A stretch of 64,000 bases of DNA from Delphinapterus leucas. Lineage: Eukaryota > Chordata > Mammalia > Artiodactyla > Monodontidae. Of this stretch, positions 24,200 to 37,965 are shown piece by piece. The notes beneath the pieces were generated by a model. It searched no databases and was not told the DNA's origin. It saw only the letters and a list, made by a program, of their open reading frames with translations. The stretch lies in NCBI RefSeq assembly GCF_002288925.2, contig NW_022098030.1, positions 8,469,532 to 8,533,531 on the forward strand, read 5' to 3'. Numbering within the stretch: position 1 is the stretch's first letter; each line of letters opens with the position of its first letter. The position numbers and the translations under genes were made by a program.

Positions 24200-25630
24200 A
24201 TTATTTGGTATTTAAGTAGCACTTTTTTGTGATGAATTCAGTGTGGTCATTAAACCTTATTCAGTTTTGAGAAGTAGCTTCCATTTTTGGAAGGTTTGTG
24301 CAAAGCTCACAATCTTGTTAGGCATCTGGAGAGAGTGACACAGAAAAACTGAAGAATATGATAGAAATATTATTAAACATTCTGTCTCACTGGGGTCACA
24401 ACTTTTTTCTCATCTACACAGTATATACCAAACAGATGGAGTGTGAAAACAAATCTGTGCTGTGGGTGGCCTTATCTTTTCAGCCAAAACAATCCATACA
24501 TACCCACAAAAGACATGTATCCAATAAGTCCTCTGAAAAAACTATTTCAGGGATTTTCCTCAAAATATTTGTCTAATTTCTTTCTAACATTCAACCACTT
24601 TTCAAAATAATCTAATTCTGGAAACTATTGTTTTAAAAAAGAAAATACTGGCAAAATATTCAGCCTTATTTATATTATTAAAAACATACTGCCATCTAAG
24701 TGTCCAACAATAGAATAGCTAAGGAATTTATGTTTCATGAAATTGACAGACTTAGCCAACTATCAAAATAGGGTTATGAAGAAAAATGGAATAGTGTTTG
24801 CCCTGTAAAATTAGGTAGGAGAAGTATATATATGATTTTATGTATATTGTGATTATAACTGTGAAAGACATACATGGAATTATAGGAAAGCTAGAACTAT
24901 GATAAAAAAAAAACTCTTGGCTTCAGTATAATTTTGTTCTTTACAAACATAGTTTATGTTGCCATAGTCTTCTCTGTATTATAACCAAAACTATAGTTAA
25001 ATTTTATTTTTTTTTATTTTAAAAAACATTTGGCTTTTGTCTCAGCTCCTCCGTTATTTTTCTGATCACAGCTCTTGTACCACAATGAGCTGACCTAAGT
25101 AAAGTGAATAACATGTGAGTGGATTGTAAGCCTGTTAACACTTTGTCTTCCAACTGGACTATTGTTTACTGAGTTATGTTTGTCAAGATCTCTAGTTCAT
25201 TAGAGTGTTTTGCAAAGACTAATTGTTACAAACAATTAAAAATATTTAATGCCTCAAGAAATGTCATTGTAATTTGCAAAAGGCAGTTACTGGAAAAAAC
25301 AGATCTCATATGAATTTTTAGTTATAAGACTGATACAAAGTTCCAAACAATAATTTATTTAGTGAGGGATGTTTGCAAAATTCTGCAAGAGGCATTAGGA
25401 AGAATGTGAAATAATATCAAGCTTTGTATAAATTTGATTTTGTACAACAATAAATAAAGCCAAATTTTTGTTTTTCAAACAACTTTTTTCAAAAGTGTCA
25501 AGGAAATGATACCTGGAGGGCTTATTCATCTCATATAAATGGACTGCCATGTAATTAAACCAAGATTACAATATAAATAAGTGCTTTTTATTCTAATATG
25601 TTCATGCTTCCTCTCAAAAGAAAAAATAAA
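24200..25630. other. Unassigned AT-rich sequence
   Basis: No gene and no confidently assigned repeat on either strand. The 72-codon open frame at 24358-24576 has no recognisable feature. Confidence 0.45.
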
Positions 25631-25639
25631 ATACAGAAC

Positions 25640-26168
25640 CTGTGTAGTCCCAGGACCTTCACCCACTGGTGTTAGTTCCATGAGTTCCATGAATATGTCA
25701 TGTTACATGGCAAAAGGGACTTTAGAGGTGCAATTTAAATTACTAATCAGTTGATCATAAAATAGGGAAATATGAATTATCCAGTGGACCTAATCTAATC
25801 ATATGGACCCTTAAAAGTAGAGACCTTTCTCTGGCTAGTAGCAGAAGGAAAAAGAGAGATTAAAAGCATGGAAAGGATTTATCTCCTGTGGCTTATTTGA
25901 CAGTCAGGAGGACCACATGGAAAGCATGAGAAGGAAATGAATTCTGCCAACAATCATTGACTTTGGAGGTGGACTACAAGACCCGGATGAAAACTGCAAC
26001 CCTGGCTGGCACACTGATTTTAGCCTGTTAAGACCCCGAACAGAGAGTCCAGTCAAGCTTCTTTAAACTTCTCACCTACAGAAATGTGGGATAATCAATG
26101 GGTATTGTTTTAAGCCATTATATTTTTGATAAATTGTGGTAATGGCAGCAATAGGAGTTAATACAGTA
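25640..26168 (+). mobile_element. MLT1-like MaLR LTR relic
   Basis: It resembles mammalian MLT1 (ERVL-MaLR) LTRs. There is a 'gttccatgaatatgtcatgt' type early region and a 'gacctaatctaatcatatgg' middle. The end is very typical: 'ttttaagccattatattttt', then 'tggcagcaataggag' and ttaatacag, finishing near 26166. No internal retroviral sequence accompanies it, so it is probably a solo LTR. It is heavily decayed. Confidence 0.65.
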
Positions 26169-26663
26169 CCTGTCCTCCTGACCTTGCATAAGGAAAATGG
26201 AAAAGTAAAGAAAGTTATACAATTAAATTTAATTAACTTATACCTTATTTTTCTCTATGATTCTTACTCTTGTTGTTTCCCTTTCTTTCTGAAGTCATCA
26301 GAGGACAACTGGCAGTATTATAGTCCCCCAACTAAGGACAGTTCTCTCAAGATAAATGCACCTGCTGAAACTCAACCCCATCAAAACTTTCTTTTTCCTT
26401 AAGTCTGGCACACTAGAGAGAAAGGTAGGAATTGCTTCTCAGATTTTTCCAGTGGTATTTCCATTTCAGATTTGGATACATGAAGAAACAGCTCAAAAGT
26501 AATGAATATGAAATGAGGTGTTAAAACTCTGGAACATGATTCTATTGCCCACCCTATCAAACACACTGCTATTCTGCCCTCTTAAAGGAGTAGTTATCCA
26601 TGAAATCCTCTCTATGCATACCTTTAATATGAAATCATGATAATGTATAATTGTCTGAAGTCA

Positions 26664-27065
26664 AATAAATAAATATTTATTTATTTTATTTAAAAATTAT
26701 TTTAAATAATTTTATTTATTATTTTTATTTATTTAAAAATTATTTTATTTATTTATTTATTTGGCTGTGTTGAGTCTTGGTTGCTGTGTGTGGGCTTTCT
26801 CTAGTTGTAGCAAGCAGGGGCTACTCTTCACTGTGGTGTGCGGGCTTCTCATTGCGGTGGCTTCTCGTTGCAGAGCATGGGCTTTAGGCACGTGGGCTTC
26901 AGCAGTCGTGGCACGCAGACTCAGTAGTTGTGGCATGCGGGCTTAGTTGGTCCTCGGACTTAGTTGCTCCTCGAAATGTGGGATCTTCCCGGACCAGGGA
27001 ATCGAACACATTTCCCCTGGATTGGCAGGCAGATTCTTAACTACTGCACCACCAGGGAAGTCCTG
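26664..27065 (-). mobile_element. CHR-type tRNA-derived SINE, long form, reversed
   Basis: The plus strand reads the whole element backwards, ending in 'ccaccagggaagtcc' (the SINE head) at about 27062. On the SINE strand the tail is the AT-rich (TTTA)-like tract at 26664-26760. A probable 8-bp target-site duplication, tgaagtca, lies at 26656-26663 and 27068-27075. Confidence 0.9.
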
Positions 27066-27604
27066 GGTGAAGTCATTTTTAACATTATTTTATAATCTGT
27101 AAACAAATCTATATGACTGTATTTTAGATACAAATAAGAGAAAACCCAACTCAAACAGGTCAAACAAGAGAGGAGTAAAATTGATTTCATTGCACTTCAG
27201 ACCAGTTGGTCTGACTTAAGACCAGTTTCAGCTGGGTTCGTGTATCTAAATTTCTGTGACTCTCTCTCATGAATGCTTTATGTATATTTGGTTTTCTCCA
27301 GGTGTTTGCTGCCCTCATGTCCCCAAGGTGACTCTCAAAAATTGAAGGTAGATTCCTTCTACCTCCCTGAGCATATTTGTTTGGTTGGGAAATGTCCTGT
27401 ATTGATTAGCTTAAGGTCATGTCACCACCTGTCTCTTATCCCTGTGATAGGGTCTGGGGTGTGGGAAGATTACTGTTACAGGCTTACACAAATCAAGACC
27501 CACCCAACAGATGAGGCACTATGGGGGAAGTGTTTAGTAAGACTGTAATCTAGTCCACCACTCTTGCCAATCTTCTAGGAAAAATTGAGAAATTTAGTCA
27601 ATCA

Positions 27605-27660
27605 TCTAAATTTTGAACTTACCATCACCCAACTCTTGAACTTACCATCACCCATACCTA
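27605..27660 (+). repeat. Short tandem duplication of about 24 bp
   Basis: 'ttgaacttaccatcaccca' occurs twice about 24 bases apart, with a short linker. Confidence 0.8.
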
Positions 27661-27899
27661 TTTTCTACTTTTTGTTCAGTTTGCTCTTACCCACCACAAG
27701 CGCTATTTTATTACTATTTTACTCAATTAGTAATAAAAAGTTCAATCTAAAATATCATTCAAAACTCTGAGCTTTCTTTAAAGTTAAATAACCTCTCCTT
27801 GTGTAGCTTGGACCAGCTTTTGGCTGCAAATTCACCATAGGAAAAGGGTGCATGTGGTTGGTGTCTTCTCTAAATTTTCTAAAAAGGAAGAGGAATGGC

Positions 27900-29100
27900 C
27901 TTATTTTAAATTGATAGTGCCTTAAACTGGGTTTGTACTCTGTGGAGCTAGTAAGTATTTCAACATGATTTTGTTATGGAATATTTTCAAGCAATCCTCA
28001 GAAGGTCCCCCACTAGGCTCCCCATCCTGAAATTCTTTTAACCCTGGAATGCTTTTATTTTCTTCTGGTACTCATTTTTGGCTCCTTCCTCAGGCTCTAG
28101 AAGTTCACATCTAGGCTTTTGCTGATAGAGTGCCTTCACCTTTCCAGGAAGCATGAAGGATAGAAGACCATCCCACAGAGTCATATGGGACTAGTATATC
28201 TTCCATGAGAAATGGTCATGCATACCTGTATGCTACAAATTCTGGGAGTTCAGCCCAATTGATCCCAGCAAAGCAGCATTCTAAGGGTTCCAAATTCAAA
28301 GTAATTCTCCAGACTGTCTCTAGTCATCTTAAATTTCTTTAGCAGGAGTGAGATCTTCAGAGCAGTGCATCTTCAATCTACATGAGACTCATATTAAGTA
28401 TTCTGAGTAGCTTAACAGAAGTCCCACCCTCACTTTCTTTGAAAGGTAGATACTACCCCCAACAAAGTGGGATGGAAAAGGGGCTTACAGCCCTGCTTTT
28501 CTCAAAGATATCCTACTCACAAAAACCTACTTTATTCAACTCTCTCATTCTTTTTACATTCTCAAAATGTGGTAGGTGGGAAGGGTATGTTCTAGGATGC
28601 TGGAGTCATGAATGAGTAGCAGGCCGTATCCTTAAAAATCTGTGCATTACAGATTATACATAGCATTGCATGTCAAAGCTACTGTACCTAGTTGAAATTT
28701 CAACTTTTATGTCTTACTGTATTTGTGATGATTAACTTCAATAGTTCTGATTTACTTACCTTTCATATTTTCATTGTGAAATATACAGATGCTTGTTTAA
28801 AAGTGTGTAAAGCATTTTAGAACAATCTTCATGAAATTTTAAAAACATATTCATTAATAGTTTAAAAACACTGCGTGAACTAAAGATCAGTGTTCTTTTG
28901 ACAATTTCAATGACTCATTATAAAGATAGTTTTGTTTACAAATTCAATATCTATAATATTATAATATTAGTATAAAATAAGCTTTGTATTAAATTATCTG
29001 GGACATATAAACTATACTACCAATATATTCATTTACAGCATTAAAGTTAACACTTTTTGATTTACATGTGCATTTTGAGAAGAATGGGGCTAGTGGTAAA
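27900..29100. other. Unassigned sequence
   Basis: No gene found. The 77-codon open frame at 28382-28615 has no recognisable feature. Some of this stretch may be very old repeat, but I cannot assign it. Confidence 0.4.
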
Positions 29101-30124
29101 AAAAAACATAGACTGACACTGATTTAGTTGTTACTCTTTTCTAACATTTCTGGCAAAGAGTAGGTACTCAAAGAATGTTTTTGAATACAATGACTTAAAA
29201 GAATATCTTAAAGGTATAACACAGATTTCTGCCTCAACTTATTTCAACACACACATTTTTTTCCTCATTCTCATCTTCTCCCTTCTTAAAAGAAACCAAT
29301 AAATTTTTCAGGTCCATGGTTTGCCGGAAGAAGGAAATCATTGAATTGATCACAAATATTAGTCTAAATACACTCAACCCCATTTAAACTGACACTAGCC
29401 GAATTCATTCAGAATGTAAATTCTGTAAAAGTACAATCAAAGAAGGACAAGAGAATCATTGCTTTAAAAATGCTGAATATTTACATGCATTTTAATGAGA
29501 CTTGCATTTAGATGAAGACAATTAAGAAAGAGACTCTTAAACAGGTTGGAACTCAATAAACGCTTCTGAAACTTTTCAAAAATGTAATTTGCTTTTCAGC
29601 CAAGTTCTTCCCTGGCAGTTTCTCTATCAGTTCTGAGCAGCATATTCAGTGTAGTCAATGAGCCAATTCAAAGATATTTCAGGAACCTAGTTTGTGCTTA
29701 GAGGCGGCATTTCGATAATGAGAACTTCTAGTCTACACAAGTGGAACTTATTAGGGAGAGTATTTAAAGTGGCTTGAGCAGGTAGAACTATTTGTACTTA
29801 TTTTCTGAGCTGCCAATATGTTAATCTAACATCTGGTGGGGAGGGGCAACTTTCTCTGTTCTGCCTCTAAACTTATCTTTGTTTTTGCTTTTCTTACAGA
29901 ACTTACTGTTCTTTACATAAGTACATTGCTAATGCATATACTTCCCGAGATAGTATTTCCTTTCATTTTGATCACCACAGTGTTAGTAATTATGGTAGGC
30001 CTTGCACATAGCACCTCTTTAATGTATACAGAACTGAATTAAACTTCTGAATTGTATTATATTCAAGCAGCCATGGATATCTGCTAAGTTCATGATTTTA
30101 AACAACAAAAGTAAAAGCAATAAG

Positions 30125-30335
30125 AATAATAATAGCTAATATATTATTGAGCACTGAAAATAAGTCACCCACTATTTCAATCGCTATGTATTAACTAATC
30201 CTCATAACAAATCTATCAGTAGGCAGATTTTTTTTCTTGCTTACACAAGTAGAAGTTGAGATGATATGAGATTAAATGACTTTTTCTTGGTCATGTATAC
30301 AGTAATGGGTGAATTCAAGATTCAAAATCAAGCAT
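30125..30335 (-). mobile_element. MIR SINE, reversed
   Basis: The reverse-MIR order is visible: 'attgagcactgaaaataagt', 'tattaactaatcctcataac', a degraded 'gaagttgagatgatatga' block, then 'gaattcaagattcaaaatca'. Moderately degraded. Confidence 0.7.
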
Positions 30336-30734
30336 TCTACCTTCACATAATTTGTATATGGAAATAAATATTAAAGTAAGAGGCATTTCTGCTTACTGTT
30401 AGGATGGAATAATTTGCAACAGAGCAATGCTTACATACACACCAACTATAAAAGCCAAATAAAACAAAGAAATAGTTTACTTAAAACATCAGAGAGCTGC
30501 AGAAACAGGGAAGAGTAGAAAGGCTAAGATTTTGGAAAAGAGAGGTTCCTGAAGGGCAAAGCTTATTATTTGCAGTTGCTTTTTTTCCCGGATTATGTGC
30601 TAATTCTGGGCATGGGCAAGAGGCTGAGAGTACAGAGTAAACCTGGACAGAGGACTGTACCTTCAGATTAGAGAAACCAGGAAACTTGAATCAGATAGAG
30701 CAATACTGCTGAAACTTAAGACACCTAATATACC

Positions 30735-30926
30735 TAAATGGTGTATGTACATTGTTTTTTAAGACATAATATTATTGCATACTTAATAGACTAGAATATA
30801 GTGTAAACTTAATTTTTATATGCACAGGGAAACCAAAACATTTGTGTAACTTGCTTTATTCCAATATTAGTTTTATTGTGGTGGTCCGGAACCAAACCTG
30901 CAATATATCTGAGGTATGCCTGTATA
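30735..30926 (+). mobile_element. Tigger-like (pogo/Tc1-mariner) DNA transposon end
   Basis: The end of the block has 'gtggtggtccggaaccaaac', 'ctgcaatatatctgaggtat' and a terminal gcctgta, which matches the terminus seen in Tigger-type elements. Upstream, 'gtatgtacattgttttttaa' and 'cacagggaaaccaaaacatt' fit the same family. It is non-autonomous or a fragment, since no transposase was found. Confidence 0.7.
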
Positions 30927-30929
30927 TGT

Positions 30930-31010
30930 ATATCAAAACATCAAGTTATATACCTTAAGTCTATACAATTTTATTTGCCATTTATACCTCAAAAAAAGCT
31001 GGGGGAAAAA
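30930..31010 (+). mobile_element. L1 3' terminal fragment
   Basis: 'gttatataccttaagtctat', 'acaattttatttgccattta' and 'cctcaaaaaaagctggggga' are the last bases of an old L1 3' UTR followed by an A-rich tail. Confidence 0.75.
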
Positions 31011-31554
31011 GAAAAGATATTCTAAAACTATTCCCTAAATAGTGCTTTAAATTGGGTATTAAATAAATGTTTGAAGAATACAGAGTTTTTCTATGAGAAC
31101 TAATTCAAAAATTTTATTTGTCAGTGAAAGTATGTCTCTGTACATAAACACAGTGTATATCAATATTCTGGCATTTGTAGGAAAAATGAATAAATATTTG
31201 TGGGTAAGTTAAAAAAAGTGGTATCTGTTAAAGATGTTTCCACATAATTCTCCATATGTTTTGGTCTATGGCTGGGGTTAGGTGAAAAAGTTATGTTTAA
31301 TTTTAGGTATTACTCAAGGTCCAACATCTAGAAAGTAGTATTAATACATTTGTGTCATATGCAAGTACACATAAAAGAAAACTATAATATATGATTCAAA
31401 ACATTTCATGTGATGGAATTTTAAAGCTGTTTTCTTCTTAGATTCTGAGGAACAATCCATTTTAAAACAGTAGATATACAATTATTGAATATTTAAAGGT
31501 AGTTCTAGGGAAAATGAGGATCACTCATTTCCTGAATTGGACTATTTTTAAGTC

Positions 31555-32078
31555 TACAAGCTTATAAATTTCTAGAAATCCATCCTAACTTCTCCTTCTA
31601 TACCCTTTTTCCTGAGGTGAGCTCATTCATTCCCAGGGCTTCTAATTTTAGTCATCTGCAAATAACAACCAAGTATTTATCTTGAGCCTTCACTTTTCCA
31701 GTTGACTACTTTGCAACTCCCTTTGGATGTTTTGATATATCAAAGACATCTAAAATTCAGCATTTCAAAACAAAACAAAACACATCTCAGCACATTTCCC
31801 CACAAAACATGGTCTACATGCAACATTACTTTATGAGCAGTTGCCAAATATCTATCTACTTATGCAAAAACTATCTCCTCCCCGCCCCCAACCTTATTCA
31901 CAACCAGTTCAACACCAAGAATTTCTTTATTATCTCTTATATATCTGTTGAACTATTAGATGGAGTTTTATAAGGACAAACTACACTTAATTTTGCTCAC
32001 TGATATATACTCAAAACTCTGTTTGGTACCTAATGCCAAAGAAGTACTTAAATGTTTGTTGGATGAATAAATGACTTA
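31555..32078 (+). mobile_element. L2 LINE fragment (3' end)
   Basis: Pyrimidine-rich L2 3' sequence ending in 'ttaaatgtttgttggatgaa' and taaatgac at about 32047-32075, with 'catctaaaattcagcatttc' further upstream. Confidence 0.7.
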
Positions 32079-32149
32079 TATAGACATTTTGGTATATAAC
32101 AATCAGTAAACTTACATAATGTTTCTATCATTCAGGGTCAAGCAAGAGA

Positions 32150-32975
32150 AACAGAAACCAGTATTTAAAATAGAGGGACATTCAGAATGGCTTTCATCAA
32201 AAAGACCACAAATAACAAATGTTGGTGAGGATGTGAAAAAGAAGGTACCCTTGTACACTGATGATGGGAATGTAAATTGGTACAGCCATTATGGAAAACA
32301 CTATGGACGTTTCTCAAAACACTAAAAATAGAACTGCCTTATGATCCAGTAATTCCACTCCCAGGTACTTATAAAAAACAAACAAACAAACAAACACTAA
32401 TTTGAAAAGGTACACGCACATGTTCATAGCATCATTATTTACACTTGCCAAGATATGGAAGCTTCCTCAGTGTCCATCAACAGATGAATGGATAAAGTAG
32501 ATGTGGTACATATAAACAATGAAATACTACTCATCCATAAAAAGGAATAAAATTTTGCCATTTGCAGCAATATACATTGACTTGGACAGTATTGTGCTAA
32601 ATGAATACAGACAGAGAAAGACAAATATTGTATGATATCACCTATATGTGAAACCTAAAAAATAAAACAAACTAGTGAATACAACACAAAGAAACAGACT
32701 CACAGACACAGAGGACAGACTAGTGGTTACCAGTTGTGGGGGTGGGGGGGGCAAGGGAGGCACAGGGGATTAAAAGATACAAACTATCAATACTACATAT
32801 GAAATAAGTAAGCTACAAGGATGCATAGTACAACATAGGGAATATAGCCATTATGTTATAATAACCATGAATGGAATACAACCTTTAAATATTGTGAATA
32901 ACTATGCTGTACACTTGAAATTTATATAATATTGTACATCAACTATACCTCAATACACAACATAAAAAAATAAAA
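32150..32975 (+). mobile_element. L1 3' end (ORF2 C-terminal region plus 3' UTR)
   Basis: A 5'-truncated L1. The first part carries typical ORF2 sequence ('gatgggaatgtaaattggta', 'ccagtaattccactcccagg', 'gtgtccatcaacagatgaat'), including a surviving stretch of open frame at 32119-32325. The 3' UTR ends with 'tgtacatcaactatacctca' and an A-rich tail. An (AAAC)n run occurs at about 32373-32396 and a G-rich run at about 32738-32752. Confidence 0.85.
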
Positions 32976-33714
32976 AAGAGGGACACGATGATAGTGAATT
33001 GGTTACACAGTTGACAGAAAATCTGAGAAGCTAACTAAGAACAGTAAAGAAAATTAGAGATGTCGAAGAGAAGAAGCTGCTAACTCCTAGGCTAGAGGAA
33101 CAAAAGGAGGAGGTAAGTTTACATAAATAGAGAGACTAGTGTCATGAACAGCATCTGGATGTCACAAGTGTATTCTGTATGTCCTGGAGCCATAGAGGAA
33201 ATGTAAACTTTTCCAGAGATGACAGGTGAGGCAAGGAGATGGGGAGGCCTACCACACCATCTCCAACTGATGCCTGCTAATATCCAAATAGCCTAAAGCA
33301 ATATGTCACAGGATCTAGGGAATGTAGCTTCCATGTACTACTATATATTAATACAACATAATAATATTAAGAAGAAGAAGAATATGTATGTATGCACAGA
33401 ACACAGGAGAACACAGTGAGGTAAGGATGAACTTAATATTAAAATAGTCTAAAGACTGGCAGGTTGTCTACATATATGAGAAAAAGTCTGAACTCTTCAC
33501 TGAGCACCTGGACAAAAGTCATTTAACAATGTTTGATCACATTGACTATGAAGAGATATATTTCTCTAAGTACAATAATTAGTATTAAAGTCCATAAAAT
33601 GTTATCTGAAAACAAAACAACAAGTAATCATTCACACTAATATTCATTAGATAACAGATGGTGTCTAAAAGTTTTGTCTTTCACTTAGTTAATTTGTTGG
33701 GCATCAAACTCCGT

Positions 33715-34140
33715 ACTTGGCAGAGAAAGACAAATACCATATGGTATCACGTATACGTGGAATCCAAAAAGTCATACACAGAGAAACAGAGAGTTGGAAT
33801 GGAGGTTATTAAGGGCAGTAAGGTGAGGAAAATGGGGAGATGTTGGCCAAAGGGGACAAACTTTCAACTATAAGATGAGTATAGTTCTGGGAATCTAATG
33901 TACAACATCGTGACTATAATTAATAAAACTACATTGTACACTTTATATTTGCTGAGAGAGTAAATCTCAAGTGTTCACACCATACACATACACTAAATAG
34001 TAACTATGAGAGATGACGGATGTGTTAATTAACTTGATTGTGGTAATCATGTCACAACATATATCAAATCATCATGTTATATACCTTAAATATATACAAT
34101 TTTACTTATCAATCATACCTCCATAAAGCTGGGGAAAAAA
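33715..34140 (+). mobile_element. L1 3' UTR fragment, older subfamily
   Basis: 'agagaaagacaaataccata' and 'tggtatcacgtatacgtgga' begin the 3' UTR. It ends with 'tcatgttatataccttaaat' and 'tcatacctccataaagctgg' before a short A-rich tail. The 71-codon open frame here is repeat-derived. Confidence 0.8.
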
Positions 34141-34799
34141 AGATCTCTGATGCCTTTGACAAAAATATAACTTATAACTTTAAATCTATTTTGTGTCATT
34201 GCTTTATCTCTTTTCTTTCTCCTCTTCTTACCTATTTTCTATAGTCAACTTTTACAATCAATTTTTTGCATGTTCTTTTTTCCTCTTGTAACTCTCCCAT
34301 TCCAGTTACTCTGTTGATCTTAAATCCAGGTTATATCTACCTTTTGTATGTCCGCACTGGCTTGAGCAAAACACAATGGCTTTGACTGGTCTAACTTTGA
34401 CTAGCCTCTCTTTAAAGTCATGGCAAGGTAGCTCAAGGATCTTTAACGGTGCCCAGCAATCATACTTTCTTACTCCCCAATATCAGATGTAACCATTTAA
34501 TCCCCTCCGCTGAAAACTCCAACCACTACTTCTCAACATAAATGCTCAGTTTATTACCTGCCCGCTATCTTATTGAGAAAAAAGAAACAAAGTTGAACTT
34601 CAATAGACTCCCACTCTCATAGCTACCCACACACTCTTACCTTTGTGTGGTAAACTACCCACACTCCTATCTATTGTCAGTCTTTCTGTGTGTCTATTAC
34701 ACAATTTTGCAACTACAAGACAGAGGGATTACCTGATGTTTTTGCTATATCATGAACCTAAGTATATTTAGCTATTCTATTTGAAGTAATTGCCTAAGA

Positions 34800-36730
34800 T
34801 ATCAGATATCAGAAGAATGTGATATTTTTGTTGTATCCTTTTACGACTTTTAAGTTAGAATAATCACTTTAAAAACTCACTTTAATTTTGAATTAAGGAA
34901 AAATAATAAAAATGTAATATTCTGTCAACAGAAGTAGGACTTAACACAAATACAGAATGCCAGTTTCTGACCATATCTTAGGAAAAAATAATAATAAAAC
35001 TAACCATGTCTGTCTGCCTACATGAAACCCTAACATGGAACACCAGATTGTTTCTAGATACACCTAAGGGAGATGGAAAAAAAAACTGTACTTCAACCAT
35101 CTTGACTGGTTTAGGATTATAAATCTCCCCTTCATCCCCCCAAATTTTCACTAATAAAAATGTCATCAGATGGGAAACATTTTTTTAAGACTCACAGAGA
35201 AAAAATTTTAAGTATTTCATATAAATATAATGATATAAGAGTACACTTCCACACCTCAATCAATCCTTTTTTAGATGGCATATAATCCAAATTCATTTTT
35301 AGATTCAAGCAGTGTTGTTGTGATTTCAGTTTATCAATAACATCTCTTCACTTTTAGGAAATATGCAATTGGGACTCATGCAAAATCAAACTCTCTGTCC
35401 ATGAAATTCTTCAGAGTTTATCTTGCATGAGAAAGTAGGAAATGTGCTATAAATATTCATAAGTTGGCAGTTACCCATTGCTGAGATATATTTGAGGTAT
35501 GAAAATAAAAGCCCATAGAAAAATTCAACCTGATTATTTAAAATTGAGGCAGGAACTTTTCTCAGGGCTCATGCATGATTAATGTGTTTATTTTAAACAG
35601 CCCCTTTTAGTCTGTTATTTTCTGTTTTATCCAGTATTAATGTAAAATAATTTCATGTAATAGATATTATGCCTTTCATTGAGTACTCTGCTATATTGAT
35701 CTTTTTGCTTGGAGGTTGTGATAAATAGGAAAATATTTTTTTATACACCCTGTCAATACTTAGCAAAACCTCCACATTGTTATTTATCATCCTCACTTCT
35801 TTATGTGATGTCTGCCAATTTTCTAGTTTTACCTAAACTTCCAATTTACATTTATTATAAATTTACCAAAATCAAGGTTTTTGTTATTTACCAAAAGAAA
35901 TACTTAATATAGAAAGAAAATAATTCAGAAATTGTCTTTATAACTTTTTATAAATATATACATACCAGGTGATTGAGAGGATTATCACTTTTGTGAAAAG
36001 CACTGAAAGATATTGCTATAATTATCACATTTGGAGTACTGCAGGATTCTGAGTTCATTCCCACTGACTCAAAGGAAACTTATGCAAATGATACAAGTAA
36101 ATGTTGCAATTCCCCAACTAAACTGAGCAATATAAAAAGGTCCCTTATCATTAAGAAATTAAAAAATTGTCTAGAGGCTAGACAATTTTAAACAAAACGT
36201 ATGCATACTACCATATATTGTCATTTTAAATATGAAAAATAAAATATATGACCAATGTATGTTCTTTTTATTGTATCAAAGCTATTCTGAAGATAATATT
36301 ATCTTTGGTATTCTTATTTACAATTATCACAGTCTCAGAATTACTCTTATAACTTACATTAATAAAAGAGTTGGACTTTTGTTGCACAAGAAATAATTTT
36401 CTCTGGCAGGAAATTTTTGAAATTAGTATGTATATGTTATGTTAATAAACCAATTTAGTAATGCTTTGGAGTGGAATGTTTGAAAAATGTGACTATTACT
36501 TTTGTCTAACTTCTAGGAAAAGAAAGAGACCATTGTCTATATGAAAGTGGTTGAAATAAATCAGATCAACTCTGGCTATTTTTCATGACTGTACATCTTA
36601 ATATGACCCAGAAGTATCAGATCAATTTAAAAAATTTCCTTAAGATTGTTTCTAGGATATCAGACCGTTTAAATATGTTCTTCCATATTGAATCTAGTCA
36701 CATCATGTAGACTCAGCAATAAACTTTTAT
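34800..36730. other. Unassigned AT-rich sequence
   Basis: No gene or confident repeat seen. A short palindrome, gtctagaggctagac, lies near 36169-36183. Confidence 0.45.
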
Positions 36731-36734
36731 ATCC

Positions 36735-37075
36735 AGCTTGTTTTTAATTGAGGGAAAATTTCTATACAGACCATGAGGGTGCAATTCATGTTCTGATAAA
36801 TATATATGTACTATAGCTGTGTAACAACTCTCCCTACCAAGATGTAGATGATTTACATCACCCTGAAAATGTTCTTGTGCCTTTCAGTCAAAATCAAGCC
36901 CCATCAGTTAATACTCTTCTGAGTTCTATCATCATAGATTAATTTTGCCAGTTTTGAACTTCATATAAATGAAATTATATAGTATCTACTCTTTTCTCTC
37001 TGGCTGTTCTCACTCAGTAAAAAGTTTTGAGATACAATGAAGTTATAACATACACTAGTAGTTTATTCCTTTGTG
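36735..37075 (-). mobile_element. Old L1 fragment
   Basis: The plus strand resembles the reverse of an old L1 region ('cttcatataaatgaaattat', 'ctctctggctgttctcactc', 'gtagtttattcctttgtg'). Strongly degraded. Confidence 0.5.
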
Positions 37076-37084
37076 TTTGTGTAG

Positions 37085-37497
37085 TGAAGAATTAAGCTGT
37101 GGTCTTTGCCCTTCACTCCTGAGATGATGCCTAGATCATTAGAGTGTCACATAGGTCAGGAATATCTTTGTTTGCATGAGGGCTTTGGCTACCAGACAGT
37201 CTATCAGCATTATTTACAATGGGAGCTTTGAGTCATGCAGTATCAGTTCTTTCCAGAAGGACTGGAGAATAAATTTATCAGCCAAACCTCTGGAAGGGCC
37301 AGAGATGGCAGGATGTGATCAAGCCCCAATAAAAACTCTGGGCACCAAGGTTTGAATGAACTTCCCTGGTTGATAATACTCTTCTGTTTTATCACACATC
37401 AGAACAGGAAAGTAAGCCATCCATGATTTCTCAGAGAGAGGCTAGTGGAAGTTCTGCGTTTCTTGGACTCTGACTCTGTGCTCTACTTCCCTTGGCT
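37085..37497 (+). mobile_element. ERV-type LTR fragment
   Basis: It resembles a class I-like ERV LTR: 'gtgatcaagccccaataaaa' with an AATAAA signal, 'actctgggcaccaaggtttg', 'aacttccctggttgataata', and a downstream 'actctgtgctctacttccct'. It stops abruptly where a minus-strand L1 begins at about 37498. No retroviral genes were seen beside it. Confidence 0.55.
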
Positions 37498-37965
37498 AAT
37501 TTTTTTCAGCTTTATTGGGGTATAAGTGACACATGTAAATTGTATACATTGAAGGTATACAATTTTGAAATTTTGATATACATATATATTGTGAAGTGAT
37601 CACCACAATCAAGCTAGTTAACATATCCATCAACTTCTCACATAGTTATCTTGTGTATGTGTGCATGTGTGTGTATGTGTGTGTTGTGTGTGTGGTGGTG
37701 AGAGCACTTAAGATCTACCCTTTTAGCAAACTTTAAGTATACAATACTGTATTGTTAATTATAGTCACGTTGCTGTACATTAAATCCCCAGAACTATTCA
37801 TCTTGCGTAACTGAAATTTTGTATCCCTTGAATAATATGTCCCCATTTCCCACACCCCTAACCTCTGGCAACCATCATTCTGTGCAGTCTTTCTATAATT
37901 TGACGATTTTTGATTCCACACTGAAAGTGAGATTATGCAGTGTTTCTCTTTTTGTCTGGCAATAG
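37498..37965 (-). mobile_element. L1 3' UTR, reversed
   Basis: Reads backwards as an L1 3' end: 'cagctttattggggtataag', 'gtgatcaccacaatcaagct', 'gtatacaatactgtattgtt', 'ctgtacattaaatccccaga' and 'ttccacactgaaagtgagat'. A (TG)-rich tract at about 37655-37700 sits within it. The 82-codon minus-strand open frame is repeat-derived. Confidence 0.8.
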
